Below are positions 11,123 through 19,376 of a stretch of 38,034 bases of DNA, one piece after another (position 1 is the stretch's first letter; the number at the start of each line of letters is the position of its first letter). The notes under the pieces are model-generated. The model did no database searches. It saw only the letters and a list, made by a program, of their open reading frames with translations, and had not been told where the DNA came from. The translations under genes and the position numbers were made by a program. Source of the DNA: Pseudomonadota bacterium (GTDB lineage: Bacteria > Pseudomonadota > Alphaproteobacteria > Reyranellales > Reyranellaceae); contig JAFEBU010000023.1 in NCBI GenBank assembly GCA_018242505.1, positions 1 to 38,034 of the forward strand, read 5' to 3'.

Positions 11123-11386
11123 CCGCTTGGGCAAGGTGAAGCCGTTGGCCCTGAGCTTGCGCTCCAGGACCGGAATGCCGGCGGCGGTGTTGCCCTTGCC
11201 GCAATCGTTGATCGCGGCGCGGGTTTCGAGATCCGGCGCGCCGCGGCCTTCGCCCGTGCCGCTCACGATGTATCGATTCGCCAGGCCCGAAAGCGCCGCG
11301 CAATAGGCGGCATCGTCGGCTTGTGCCATTCGCGGTGTCGCGGCCGCAAGGACCAGCACGACGATCGGAACGCTGTATCTCCTCAC
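11117..11386 (-). CDS. Small secreted protein of unknown function, 89 aa
   Basis: The start is a GTG at 11386 preceded by AGAGAGGG, giving [20 protein letters not shown] then AQA, a good Sec signal peptide with cleavage after AQA. The mature part of about 66 aa has two cysteines (AAYCAAL and NDCGKG) that could form one disulfide, and ends [14 protein letters not shown] do not recognise a Pfam family, although the YCxxL...C pattern recurs in small periplasmic proteins of alphaproteobacteria. The 3' end overlaps purC by 6 nt in convergent orientation. Confidence 0.6.
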   Translation of the reverse strand: MRRYSVPIVVLVLAAATPRMAQADDAAYCAALSGLANRYIVSGTGEGRGAPDLETRAAINDCGKGNTAAGIPVLERKLRANGFTLPKRS

Positions 11387-11563
11387 TGTATCCCTCTCTG
11401 GCGATCCGGTGCTGTCCGACGCCCGTTTGCGTATTGCCAAGAATCTGGGGCGTCGCGGCAGAGACACCATGGGTTTCACGAAACCTTTATCGCGGCTTGC
11501 AAGGCGCGCAAGGAAGCGGCGCGGTCCTCGACGACGACCGGTCATTGGGCCGCGGCCACGTCG

Positions 11564-12343
11564 TCAGTCGCCGAGCGGCGTCAGGAAATTGTGGACGGGT
11601 GCGCTCAGCCAGACGCGCTTCTTGTCGAGATAACGGCATTTGGCGTGCCACGTCTCGCGCCGCCATTTGCCATGCGAGGTGCGGCCCGGGCGCGGGATCA
11701 CGTAGAGCGCCTCTTCGCGCGAACCGTTGCGCACCGGGCAGGCGACCCAGGCGGCGAGACTCATCCGCAGATCGTTCATGCGGAACTCGAGCGTGTTGTC
11801 GTGCGAGAAGACCGGCATCATGCGGCCCTTCTTCGACAGCTTCTGCACGTTGAGCAGCAACGCCACCCGCAGGCCCGCCTTGGCGTAGCTCGGATTGTTC
11901 TCGATGCTGTGGCGGTCGTCGTCCGACAGGAACGGCCGGCCGGGCCACGGCTCGTGCGCCGTCCAGGGATGGCTGTGGAAGTCGCCCAGGAACTTCAGGT
12001 TGGGCCAATAGGTCGGCAACGCCTTGTTGATCGTTTCGAGGCCGTGCGAGGGAATGACGGAGTTGCGCCCGCGCTCGGCGTTGGCATCGACGATCGCCAC
12101 CTCGACGTTGAAGCATCGGCCCTTGCTTGCCGTCGTCGTTTCGTAGCCCCACAGCAGGCCGAACGTCTCACGCTGCCGCGTGAAGCGACCGGCCTTGCCG
12201 GTTCGACCGGGCACCAGGAAGCTTTCGATCGTGGCAATGACCATGCTCTGGAAAGCCGCTTCGGAGACATTGACCAGGTAATCGAACTTTCCCGCGACCA
12301 TCTTCTTCCGCGCCCGCAACCAGAGCCAAGAAAAGGACGGCAT
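11564..12343 (-). CDS. JAB/MPN+ (JAMM) domain protein, putative metalloprotease
   Basis: A 259-aa protein with the JAMM signature: Glu59 in RETFGLLWG, His123 and His125 in GDFHSHPW, and Ser140/Asp143 in FLSDDD. These are the expected zinc ligands and catalytic residues of Mov34/MPN+ isopeptidases. The loop between HSHP and SxxD is longer than in the shortest family members. Bacterial JAB proteins cleave ubiquitin-like or sulfur-carrier tails or act on unknown substrates; no ThiS/MoaD-like or E1 gene is nearby. It lies 47 nt downstream of copA on the same strand, so co-transcription is possible. Start at 12343 or, with the purine-rich GGAAGAAG, at 12301. Confidence 0.7.
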   Translation of the reverse strand: MPSFSWLWLRARKKMVAGKFDYLVNVSEAAFQSMVIATIESFLVPGRTGKAGRFTRQRETFGLLWGYETTTASKGRCFNVEVAIVDANAERGRNSVIPSHGLETINKALPTYWPNLKFLGDFHSHPWTAHEPWPGRPFLSDDDRHSIENNPSYAKAGLRVALLLNVQKLSKKGRMMPVFSHDNTLEFRMNDLRMSLAAWVACPVRNGSREEALYVIPRPGRTSHGKWRRETWHAKCRYLDKKRVWLSAPVHNFLTPLGD

Positions 12344-12390
12344 TGTGACAGGGCCGAGGTGTTCTCCCTATGGCAGCCACGCGTTTTCCG

Positions 12391-14706
12391 TCACAACCGC
12401 AGATGCCGCAGCCTGAGTGCATTTCCGATGACGCTGACCGAACTCAACGACATCGCCGCGGCAGCCAGGATCGGGCTCAGCAGCAGGCCGGACAGCGGGT
12501 AGAGCAGCCCGGCCGCGATCGGCACGCCGGCGGCATTGTAGATGAAGGCGAACAGCAGATTCTGCCGGATGTTCCGCATGGTTGCCTGGGACAACCGTCG
12601 TGCCCGGACGATGCCCGAGAGCTCGCCTTTGGCCAGCGTGATCCCTGCACTCTCGATGGCGATATCCGTGCCGCCGCCCATGGCGATGCCCACATCCGCC
12701 GCGGCCAGGGCCGGTGCGTCGTTGATGCCGTCGCCGGCCATCGCCACTACGCGCCCTTCGCTGCGCAGGCGCTGCACGATACGCGCCTTGTCCTCCGGCA
12801 GCACTTCGGCCTCGATCTCCGTCAATCCCAGCGTGCGGCCGACCGCCTCGGCGGTGCGGCGATTGTCGCCTGTCAGCATCACCAGCCTCAGGCCGTCGGC
12901 GCGCAGCGCGTCGAGCGCCGCAGCGGCGGTCTCCTTGACCGGATCGCTGACGGCGATCGATCCGGCGAAAACACCGTCGACGCCCAGCAGCACGGTCGTG
13001 ACCTCGCTTTGGGGGGCGACGACGTCGGCGATGCCGCGCTCGGCGAGGAAGCGCGCATTCCCCAGCACGACGCGCTTGCCTTCGATGACGCCGGCAACCC
13101 CGCGGCCGGCGGCGGAGTCGAAATCGGTGGTCGGGGCCAGCGCGACGTTCTTCATGCGCGCCGCTTCGAGGATCGCGGTCGCGATCGGATGCTCGCTGCC
13201 GCGCTCGAGGCTGGCGGCCAGCCGCAACACGTCCGCTTCCGGCAAGGCGGCGCCGGTCACCGCCGAGACGGTCGGCCGACCCACGGTCAGCGTGCCGGTC
13301 TTGTCGAACACCAGCGTGTCGACCTTCTCCAGCCGTTCCAGCGCCTCCGCGTTGCGGATCAGGACGCCCATCGCAGCGCCGCGGCCGACACCGACCATGA
13401 TCGACATCGGCGTGGCGAGGCCGAGCGCGCAGGGACAGGCGATGATCAACACCGATACGGCAGCGAGCAGGGCATGGCTGAAGGCCGGGGAGGGCCCCCA
13501 GATCGCCCAGGCCGCGGCCGCAAGCACGGCGATCGCGACCACGGTCGGCACGAACCATCCGGCCACGATGTCGGCCAGCCGCTGGATGGGCGCGCGGCTG
13601 CGCTGCGCCTCCGCCACCAGCTTGACGATGCGCGCCAGCACCGTGTCGGCGCCGACATGTTCGGCCTTCATCGCGAAGGTGCCGCTGCGATTGACGGTGC
13701 TGCCCACGACCTTGGCGCCGGCTGCCTTCGTCACCGGCATCGCCTCGCCGGTGATGGTCGATTCGTCGACCGAGCCGCGCCCTTCCGTGACGGTGCCGTC
13801 GACCGGTACCTTCTCGCCGGGCCGGACCCGCAACAGGTCGCCGACGGCGATGGCGTCGATGGGCACTTCGTCGTCGCCCTTCGCGGTGATGCGCAAGGCC
13901 GTGCGCGGGGCGAGCCCCAGCAGCGCCTTGATCGCACCGGAGGTCGCATCCCGCGCGCGCAGCTCCAGCACCTGGCCGACCAGCACAAGCACGACAATGA
14001 CCGCGGCCGGCTCGAAATAGGTCGGCACCGTGCCGTCGGCGGCGCGGAACGATGCCGGGAAGAGGCCGGGCGCGACTGTCGCAAAGACGCTGTAGAGCCA
14101 GGCGGTGCCCGTGCCGAGCGCAATCAGCGTGAACATGTTGAGCGCGCCCCGGACCACCGACTGCACGCCACGGACGAAGAACGGCCAGCCCGCCCACAAG
14201 ACCACGGGAGTCGCCAGCACCAGTTCGATCCAGGGCAATAGCCCATGCGGCAGCAACGCATGCAGGTCGAACAGGTGGCCGCCCATGTCGAGCGCCACCA
14301 CGGGCACCGTCAGGGCGCCGCCGATCCAGAGCCGGCGGGTCATGTCGACCAGCTCTTCGTTCGGGCCCTGGTCGAGGGTGACCTCGGCAGGCTCCAGCGC
14401 CATGCCGCAGATCGGGCAACTGCCCGGTCCGACCTGGCGGATCTCCGGATGCATGGGACAGGTGAAGATGGTGCCGGCTGGCGGCGGGGGAGCGGGCTGC
14501 GCCTGGGGCTTCAGATAGCGCGCCGGCTCCGCCGTGAACTTCGCCAGGCACTTGGGATTGCAGAAATAGTGGGTCTCGCCGTCATGGACGGCCGTGTACC
14601 TGGCCCCCTCGACCTTCACCTTCATTCCGCACACGGGGTCGATGGCGGTTCCGGGGACGGCGGCATGGCCGTGACGATGATCGTGAGAGGAGCAGGCATG
14701 ATCCAT
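12391..14706 (-). CDS. copA: Copper-translocating P-type ATPase (CopA type, P1B-1)
   Basis: A 771-aa inner-membrane Cu+ exporter. Instead of an HMA domain it has a His-rich start ([10 protein letters not shown]), a YHS domain (DPVCGMKV...[11 protein letters not shown], about residues 22-65) and a second metal-binding motif (TCPMHPEI...[10 protein letters not shown]). Then come the membrane helices, TGEAMPV, the CPC metal site in [12 protein letters not shown] (about 424), DKTGT (about 468) and [10 protein letters not shown] (about 659). The start at 14706 is fixed by the 39-bp divergent promoter; longer in-frame reading would run through csoR. It is divergent from csoR and ends just before the JAMM gene. 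Confidence 0.93.
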   Translation of the reverse strand: MDHACSSHDHRHGHAAVPGTAIDPVCGMKVKVEGARYTAVHDGETHYFCNPKCLAKFTAEPARYLKPQAQPAPPPPAGTIFTCPMHPEIRQVGPGSCPICGMALEPAEVTLDQGPNEELVDMTRRLWIGGALTVPVVALDMGGHLFDLHALLPHGLLPWIELVLATPVVLWAGWPFFVRGVQSVVRGALNMFTLIALGTGTAWLYSVFATVAPGLFPASFRAADGTVPTYFEPAAVIVVLVLVGQVLELRARDATSGAIKALLGLAPRTALRITAKGDDEVPIDAIAVGDLLRVRPGEKVPVDGTVTEGRGSVDESTITGEAMPVTKAAGAKVVGSTVNRSGTFAMKAEHVGADTVLARIVKLVAEAQRSRAPIQRLADIVAGWFVPTVVAIAVLAAAAWAIWGPSPAFSHALLAAVSVLIIACPCALGLATPMSIMVGVGRGAAMGVLIRNAEALERLEKVDTLVFDKTGTLTVGRPTVSAVTGAALPEADVLRLAASLERGSEHPIATAILEAARMKNVALAPTTDFDSAAGRGVAGVIEGKRVVLGNARFLAERGIADVVAPQSEVTTVLLGVDGVFAGSIAVSDPVKETAAAALDALRADGLRLVMLTGDNRRTAEAVGRTLGLTEIEAEVLPEDKARIVQRLRSEGRVVAMAGDGINDAPALAAADVGIAMGGGTDIAIESAGITLAKGELSGIVRARRLSQATMRNIRQNLLFAFIYNAAGVPIAAGLLYPLSGLLLSPILAAAAMSLSSVSVIGNALRLRHLRL

Positions 14707-14709
14707 GGC

Positions 14710-14744
14710 TTGCCATTTATACCCTACCTGGGTATAGTTCAAGG
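14710..14744. promoter_or_regulatory. Divergent copA/csoR promoter with CsoR operator
   Basis: The two start codons are separated by only 39 bp (14707-14745). A perfect inverted repeat, TATACCC-TACCT-GGGTATA (14718-14736), matches the known CsoR-type operator form. For csoR, TTGCCA (14710-14715) and TATAGT (14733-14738) are 17 bp apart, placing the transcript start at or next to the ATG. For copA on the minus strand, TATAAA (14721-14716) with TTGAAC (14742-14737) gives a start 1-3 nt before its ATG. Both -10 boxes overlap the operator arms, so bound repressor would block both genes. Confidence 0.75.
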
Positions 14745-14745
14745 C

Positions 14746-15018
14746 ATGGATGAACGTGTGAAGAAATCCCAGCTCGCACGGCTCGGCCGCATCGAAGGCC
14801 AGGTGCGCGGCGTTGCGCGCATGGTCGAGGAAGATCGCTATTGCATCGATGTCATCAACCAGGTGCGCGCAGTGCGGGCCGCACTCGACAAGGTCGAGCA
14901 GGAGATCCTGCACGACCATCTGCAGCACTGCGTGGCGCATGCCTTCCACGCCGGTTCCGAGCGCGACCGCCAGGACAAGATCGACGAGCTGATGGAAGTG
15001 CTCGACCGTCGTCGCTAG
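14746..15018 (+). CDS. csoR: Metal-sensing transcriptional repressor, CsoR/RcnR (DUF156) family
   Basis: A 90-aa all-helical repressor ([20 protein letters not shown]...). It shows the CsoR copper-site pattern: Cys in DRYCIDV, then His and Cys spaced H-x3-C in DHLQHCV. The conserved [10 protein letters not shown] of the family is near the N-terminus. It is expected to sit on the operator between itself and copA and to release it when Cu(I) binds, giving autoregulation and copper-inducible efflux. There is no Shine-Dalgarno, fitting a leaderless message. The gene converges on the HxlR gene 30 nt downstream. Confidence 0.9.
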   Translation: MDERVKKSQLARLGRIEGQVRGVARMVEEDRYCIDVINQVRAVRAALDKVEQEILHDHLQHCVAHAFHAGSERDRQDKIDELMEVLDRRR

Positions 15019-15048
15019 CGCCGGCGACGGCACTCCGACACGAGCGTC

Positions 15049-15450
15049 TTAATCCCGGGCGGGCTCCGGCGCGAGGGCTGCCTCGTGCTCCTCGGCCCAT
15101 CTCACGATCTCGACGAAGATCGGCCGCAGCCGTCGCGCGGCCGGCGTGATCTCGTATTCCACGCGAGGCGGCACCTCGGCGTAGATCGTGCGCTTGATCA
15201 GCCCGTCCTTCTCCAGGGCGCGGAGCTGGGCGGTCAACATGTGCTGGGTGATGCCCGGCAGGCTGCGCTTCAGTTCCCCGAAGCGGTGGGTGCCCTGGCT
15301 CAGAAGCCACAGGATCTCGAGCTTCCACCGGCCGCTGATCATGCCTACGGCGCGGCGAAACTGGGCCTGGACCACCTTGGCGATGGCCGGGTCGGTGCGG
15401 ACGGCATTGATGTCGATCATGGCTCCATCGCAACTCTCAGCATGCAGCAT
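15049..15450 (-). CDS. HxlR-family transcriptional regulator
   Basis: A 133-aa winged-helix protein with the HxlR core SGRWKLEILWLLSQGTHRFG, then ELKRSLPGITQHMLTAQLRA and LEKDGLIKR, and a later PPRVEYEIT wing. Start at 15450 (AGGA 10 nt upstream) or at 15420. HxlR proteins often respond to electrophiles or oxidants; one Cys is present near the N-terminus if the longer start is used. It is divergent from the EmrAB-type efflux pair across an unusually AT-rich 135-bp gap that holds a likely operator, so it probably represses that pair and itself. Confidence 0.88.
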   Translation of the reverse strand: MLHAESCDGAMIDINAVRTDPAIAKVVQAQFRRAVGMISGRWKLEILWLLSQGTHRFGELKRSLPGITQHMLTAQLRALEKDGLIKRTIYAEVPPRVEYEITPAARRLRPIFVEIVRWAEEHEAALAPEPARD

Positions 15451-15463
15451 GTCTCAATTTTCC

Positions 15464-15486
15464 TATAGTACTATAATGTATACTAT
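15464..15486. promoter_or_regulatory. Putative HxlR operator
   Basis: A 12-bp palindrome TATAGTACTATA (15464-15475) overlaps a larger inverted repeat, ATAGTA (15465-15470) with TACTAT (15481-15486). This TAGT/ACTA-type dyad is similar to operators of HxlR regulators. It lies in the AT-rich gap between the HxlR gene and the efflux operon. Confidence 0.5.
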
Positions 15487-15585
15487 GTCGCAAATTCAAT
15501 CCTACTTGCGATTATCATATAGGCATCTAAATCCGTCCAGCATCGACACACGCCACTGCGCAAGAATGTGTTGGAGGAGCAATTC

Positions 15586-16767
15586 GTGGACGGTTCGTCA
15601 CCCCCACCGTCGCTGAGACTCGATCAGGTCCCTTACCAAACTCCCGCCAACCCAACGCAAATCGGGCCCCCGACCGATCATCGCCGTCGGCGTCGCCGCT
15701 GGCTCATGGCGCTGATGGCCGGCGTGCTGGTCGCGTCGGCGGGCTACAGCACCTATTGGTATCTGGTCGGGCGCTTCTACGAGACGACGAACGACGCCTA
15801 TCTCGGCGCCGACAATGTGACCGTGGCGCCCAAGGTGGCGGGCTATGTCGTCGACCTGAACGTGCAGGACAATCAGCGCGTCAAGCGGGGGGACGTGCTG
15901 GCTCGCATCGATCCGCGCGACTACCAGACCGCGGTGGACAGCGCTGCCGCCGATCTGCAGAGCGCCGAGGCGAATGCGGCGAATATCGATGCCCAGCTCG
16001 CCGAGCAGCAATCGACCATCGCCCAGGCCCGGGCGGCGGTCGAGGCGGATCGGGCGGCGATCACGTTTTCCCAGCAGGAGCTGCAGCGTTACAGCGCGCT
16101 TGCGCGCACCGGCGCGGCGAGCGCCCAGCGTAACCAGCAGGCGGAATCCGATCTGGCGCAGAAGCGGGCCGGGCTCGAGCGCGACCAGGCAGCGCTTCGG
16201 GCAGCCGAAGCGCATACGGGTGTGTTGCAAACCCAGCGCCGCCAGGCCGATGCCGCCATTGCCGCCAGGCAGGCCGCGCTGGCTCAGGCGAAAATCAATC
16301 TCGAGCACACCAACATCGTGGCGCCGATCGACGGCGTGATCGGCGATCGCAGCGTGCGCCAGGGGCAGTTCGTGCAGGCGGGCGCGAGGCTGATGAGTGT
16401 CGTGCCCACCGACCGCATCTACCTGATCGCCAACTACAAGGAGACGCAGACCGGCCGCATGATGCCCGGCCAGCCGGTCAGCATCGAGCTCGACACCTTT
16501 CCCGGCAAGACGATCGCCGGGACCGTGGACAGCCTGGCGCCCGGCACCGGTGCGCAGTTCGCCCTGCTGCCGCCGGAGAACGCGACCGGCAACTTCACCA
16601 AGATCGTGCAGCGCGTGCCGGTGAAGATCCTGCTCGACCCGAAGAACCCGCTCATTGCGCGCATCCGGTCCGGCCTGTCGGCGACAGCGACGGTGGACAT
16701 CCATCCGTTGCCGGCGAAGTCGCTCGCGCAAGCCCGGGAGCAGGGGCGCGACCAGGCCCGGCAATGA
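15586..16767 (+). CDS. HlyD/EmrA-family membrane fusion protein of a multidrug efflux system
   Basis: A 393-aa periplasmic adaptor with a cytoplasmic basic stretch (DHRRRRRRW), one N-terminal transmembrane helix (LMALMAGVLVASAGY), biotinyl-lipoyl halves (TVAPKVAGYVVDLNVQDNQ and HTNIVAPIDGVIGDR) and a long Ala/Gln-rich coiled coil between them. The start is taken as GTG 15586 because GGAGGAG lies 6 nt upstream; a GTG at 15568 lacks a ribosome site. Its stop overlaps the next ATG (ATGA), so it is coupled to the MFS pump. It connects the EmrB-like permease to an outer-membrane channel not encoded here. Confidence 0.9.
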   Translation: MDGSSPPPSLRLDQVPYQTPANPTQIGPPTDHRRRRRRWLMALMAGVLVASAGYSTYWYLVGRFYETTNDAYLGADNVTVAPKVAGYVVDLNVQDNQRVKRGDVLARIDPRDYQTAVDSAAADLQSAEANAANIDAQLAEQQSTIAQARAAVEADRAAITFSQQELQRYSALARTGAASAQRNQQAESDLAQKRAGLERDQAALRAAEAHTGVLQTQRRQADAAIAARQAALAQAKINLEHTNIVAPIDGVIGDRSVRQGQFVQAGARLMSVVPTDRIYLIANYKETQTGRMMPGQPVSIELDTFPGKTIAGTVDSLAPGTGAQFALLPPENATGNFTKIVQRVPVKILLDPKNPLIARIRSGLSATATVDIHPLPAKSLAQAREQGRDQARQ

Positions 16768-18326
16768 AACCTGCCGCGACCGAGGTGTCGCTGCGCGACT
16801 GGATCGCCGTCGGCGGCGGCATCCTCGGCGCGTTCATGGCGATCCTCGACATCCAGATCACCAATGCGTCGTTGGCGGAGATCGGCGGCGCCATCGGCGC
16901 GACGCCGGCCGAGGGGAGCTGGCTGTCGACCGGCTACCTGATGGCCGAGATCATCATCATTCCGTTGAGCGGCTGGTTGTCGCGCGTGTTCGGCCTGCGC
17001 CGGTTCCTGACGGTGAACTCGGCGCTGTTCGTGGTGTTCTCCATCCTGTGTGCGATGTCGACGTCGCTCCCGGAGATGATCCTGTTCCGGGCGGGTCAGG
17101 GCTTCACCGGCGGCGTTCTGATCCCGACGGCGATCACGATCGTCCGCATGCGCCTGCCCGCGGACAAGCAGCCGGTGGGCGTGGCGTTGTTCGGCATGGT
17201 GGCGACCTTCGCGCCCGCCATCGGGCCGACCGCGGGTGGCTGGCTGACCGAGAACTTGAGCTGGCACTACATCTTCTATCTCAACGTCGTGCCCGGCATC
17301 CTGGCGATTGCCCTGCAACTCTACGCCCTCGATCCCGAGCGCATGCAGCTTTCGGATCTGAAGCACGGCGACTGGCTCGGCATCCTCGCCATGGCGATCG
17401 GCCTCAGCTCGCTCACCTTCGTGCTGGAGGAGGGGCAGCGCGAGGAATGGTTCGGCTCGAACCTGATCGTGGCCGGCACGATCGCCGCGGTTCTCGGCAT
17501 CATCGTATTCCTGATCGCCGAGCTCACGACCGACCGGCCCTTCATCAACCTGCGCCTGTTCGCCAATCCTTCGGTCGGCGGGTCCGGACTCCTGATGGCG
17601 GTGTTCGGCGCCACGGCCTTCGGGTCGATCTACCTCATCCCGGCGTATCTCGCACAGATCCAGGGCTACAACGCCCAGCAGATCGGCGAGGTGGTGATGT
17701 GGAGCGGCATCCCGCAACTCTTCCTGCTGCCCCTGATGCCGTTCCTGATCCGCAAGTTCGATCCGCGCCTGCTGGTGGCATTGGGGTTGCTGATGTTCGC
17801 GGCAAGTTGCTTCATCAATGTCGACATGACGCCCGACACGGCGATGGACCAGTTGATCTTCCCGCAGCTTCTGCGCGCGGCAGGCCAGCCGCTGGCGACC
17901 ATTCCGCTCACACAGCTTTCCGTCGTGGGATTGTCTCGACGCGACACCGCCGATTCGGCCGGCATCACGAGCGTCATGCGCAATCTCGGCGCGTCGGTCG
18001 GGATCGCCATGCTCTCGACCATGGTCCAGATGCGCGAGCAGATCCACTTCTCGGCCATTGCGGAGACGCTGACGCAGAACAGCCTCAAGGCTCAGGACCG
18101 CCTGCAGGCGTTGACGGGCCTGTTCGTCGGCAAGGGGGCTCCCCTCGACGTCGCGGTGCAGCGCGCCCTCGACGTGCTGGCGCAGCAGGTCAGGCTGAAT
18201 GCATCGGTGATGGCCTACGCCGACAGTTTCTGGATCCTGGGCGTCGGCATCCTCGTAAGCATGCTCGCCGTCCTGCTCCTGCGCAAACCCCGACCGGGCG
18301 CGGCCGTGATGGCCGACGCCCACTGA
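16764..18326 (+). CDS. DHA2-family (EmrB-type) MFS efflux permease
   Basis: A 520-aa, probably 14-helix drug:proton antiporter. It has the N-terminal AFMAILDIQITNASLAEIGG (DHA2 motif D1-like), a loop resembling motif A in GWLSRVFGLRRFL, and motif C-like GMVATFAPAIGPTAGGWL. It overlaps the adaptor gene by 4 nt and forms a two-gene operon with it, likely controlled by the divergent HxlR regulator. Substrates cannot be read from sequence; EmrAB systems export hydrophobic toxicants. It converges on the Bug-protein gene 9 nt away. Confidence 0.92.
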   Translation: MKPAATEVSLRDWIAVGGGILGAFMAILDIQITNASLAEIGGAIGATPAEGSWLSTGYLMAEIIIIPLSGWLSRVFGLRRFLTVNSALFVVFSILCAMSTSLPEMILFRAGQGFTGGVLIPTAITIVRMRLPADKQPVGVALFGMVATFAPAIGPTAGGWLTENLSWHYIFYLNVVPGILAIALQLYALDPERMQLSDLKHGDWLGILAMAIGLSSLTFVLEEGQREEWFGSNLIVAGTIAAVLGIIVFLIAELTTDRPFINLRLFANPSVGGSGLLMAVFGATAFGSIYLIPAYLAQIQGYNAQQIGEVVMWSGIPQLFLLPLMPFLIRKFDPRLLVALGLLMFAASCFINVDMTPDTAMDQLIFPQLLRAAGQPLATIPLTQLSVVGLSRRDTADSAGITSVMRNLGASVGIAMLSTMVQMREQIHFSAIAETLTQNSLKAQDRLQALTGLFVGKGAPLDVAVQRALDVLAQQVRLNASVMAYADSFWILGVGILVSMLAVLLLRKPRPGAAVMADAH

Positions 18327-18335
18327 CGCCCGGCG

Positions 18336-19310
18336 CTACTGCGGCTCGATCCGCGCGATCTTGACGTACTCGCCCCACTTGGCGCGCTCGGCGCGATCCT
18401 GGGCCGCGCACTGTGCGAGGTCGAGCTTGTGTGGCGTCAGCGCGAACTCCTCGGTGAGGCGCTTGTGAATGTCGGGCGAGAAGACCGCTTCGGTGATCAT
18501 CCCGTTCAGCTTCTGCTTGATATCGTCGGGCACCGCCTTGGGGACGGCGATGGCGAGGAAGCCGGTGCTCACGAAACCCGGAAAGCTTTCGGCAAAGGTC
18601 TGCACGTCGGGATAGAGCGGGCTGCGTTCCGGCAGCGAGATGGCCAGCGTCCTCACCTTGTTGGCCACGACCTGGCCGCGTGCCGCCGTGAGATCGACGC
18701 ACATGAACTGGATCGCGCCGGCATAGAGATCGCTCCAGGCGTTGCCGATCGCCTTGTAGCCCACGCCCTGCCATTCGACGCCGGCCTTCTTGCCCAGCAC
18801 TTCCGACGGCACCTGCGAGCTTGCATTGAAGTAGCCGAAGTTGAGCTTGCCGGGATTGGCCTTGGCAAAGGCGATCAGGTCGGCCAGCGATTTGTGCGGG
18901 CTGTCGGCCGGCACGACGAGGAACACGCCGCTTTCGCCGATCAGGCCGACGACCTGGAAGTCCTTTTCCGGGTCGTAGCCCGGATCCTTGTACATGTGGA
19001 CGTTGGCGGCATTGGTCGAGGTGGTGGCCAGCATCAGGGTGTAGCCGTCGGGCGCCGATGACTTCACCGCAAGTGCGCCGACGATGCCGTTCGCGCCGGG
19101 CTTGTTGTCGATCACGAACGGCTGGCCGCTCTTCTCCTCCATGAACTTGCCGACCAGCCGCGCCGTGATGTCGCCCGAGCCGCCGGGCGCGAACGGCACG
19201 ACAATGTGAACCGGCTTGTTGGGCCAGGTGTCTGCGCGGGCGGGAAAGGCGGCGAGGAGAGGGAGGGCGAGGAGGGAACGTCGACGGAGCGACATGCGAA
19301 ACGAGTTCAT
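18336..19310 (-). CDS. Bug/TctC-family tripartite tricarboxylate transporter substrate-binding protein
   Basis: A 324-aa periplasmic binding protein. It has a basic N-terminus and signal peptide (SLRRRSLLALPLLAAFPARA), followed by the Bug start WPNKPVHIVVPFAPGGSGDI and VIDNKPGANGIVGA. The late region has TGFLAIAVPKAVP. Bug proteins are numerous in beta- and alphaproteobacteria, bind carboxylates and feed TctAB permeases; no tctA/tctB is adjacent, so it is an orphan. The start may be 19310 or the internal ATG at 19295. It is divergent from the CoA-transferase gene, which may indicate uptake of a related carboxylic acid. Confidence 0.9.
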   Translation of the reverse strand: MNSFRMSLRRRSLLALPLLAAFPARADTWPNKPVHIVVPFAPGGSGDITARLVGKFMEEKSGQPFVIDNKPGANGIVGALAVKSSAPDGYTLMLATTSTNAANVHMYKDPGYDPEKDFQVVGLIGESGVFLVVPADSPHKSLADLIAFAKANPGKLNFGYFNASSQVPSEVLGKKAGVEWQGVGYKAIGNAWSDLYAGAIQFMCVDLTAARGQVVANKVRTLAISLPERSPLYPDVQTFAESFPGFVSTGFLAIAVPKAVPDDIKQKLNGMITEAVFSPDIHKRLTEEFALTPHKLDLAQCAAQDRAERAKWGEYVKIARIEPQ

Positions 19311-19376
19311 GATGCACAAGCATAATGAAATCGCGGCTCATGGACAGTCATGCGTTCCGCACCGTATTTTCCGGGC

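Noticed and set aside
12370..14241. 623-codon plus-strand frame opposite copA
   Set aside because: Biased His/Arg/Asp composition and no domain; the copA ATPase motifs lie on the minus strand.
14706..15033. N-terminal extension of copA through the csoR region
   Set aside because: The added residues are the antisense of csoR; the operator and promoters fix the copA start at 14706.
16434..18323. 629-codon minus-strand frame over the efflux pair
   Set aside because: Composition shadow of the MFS gene with no motif.
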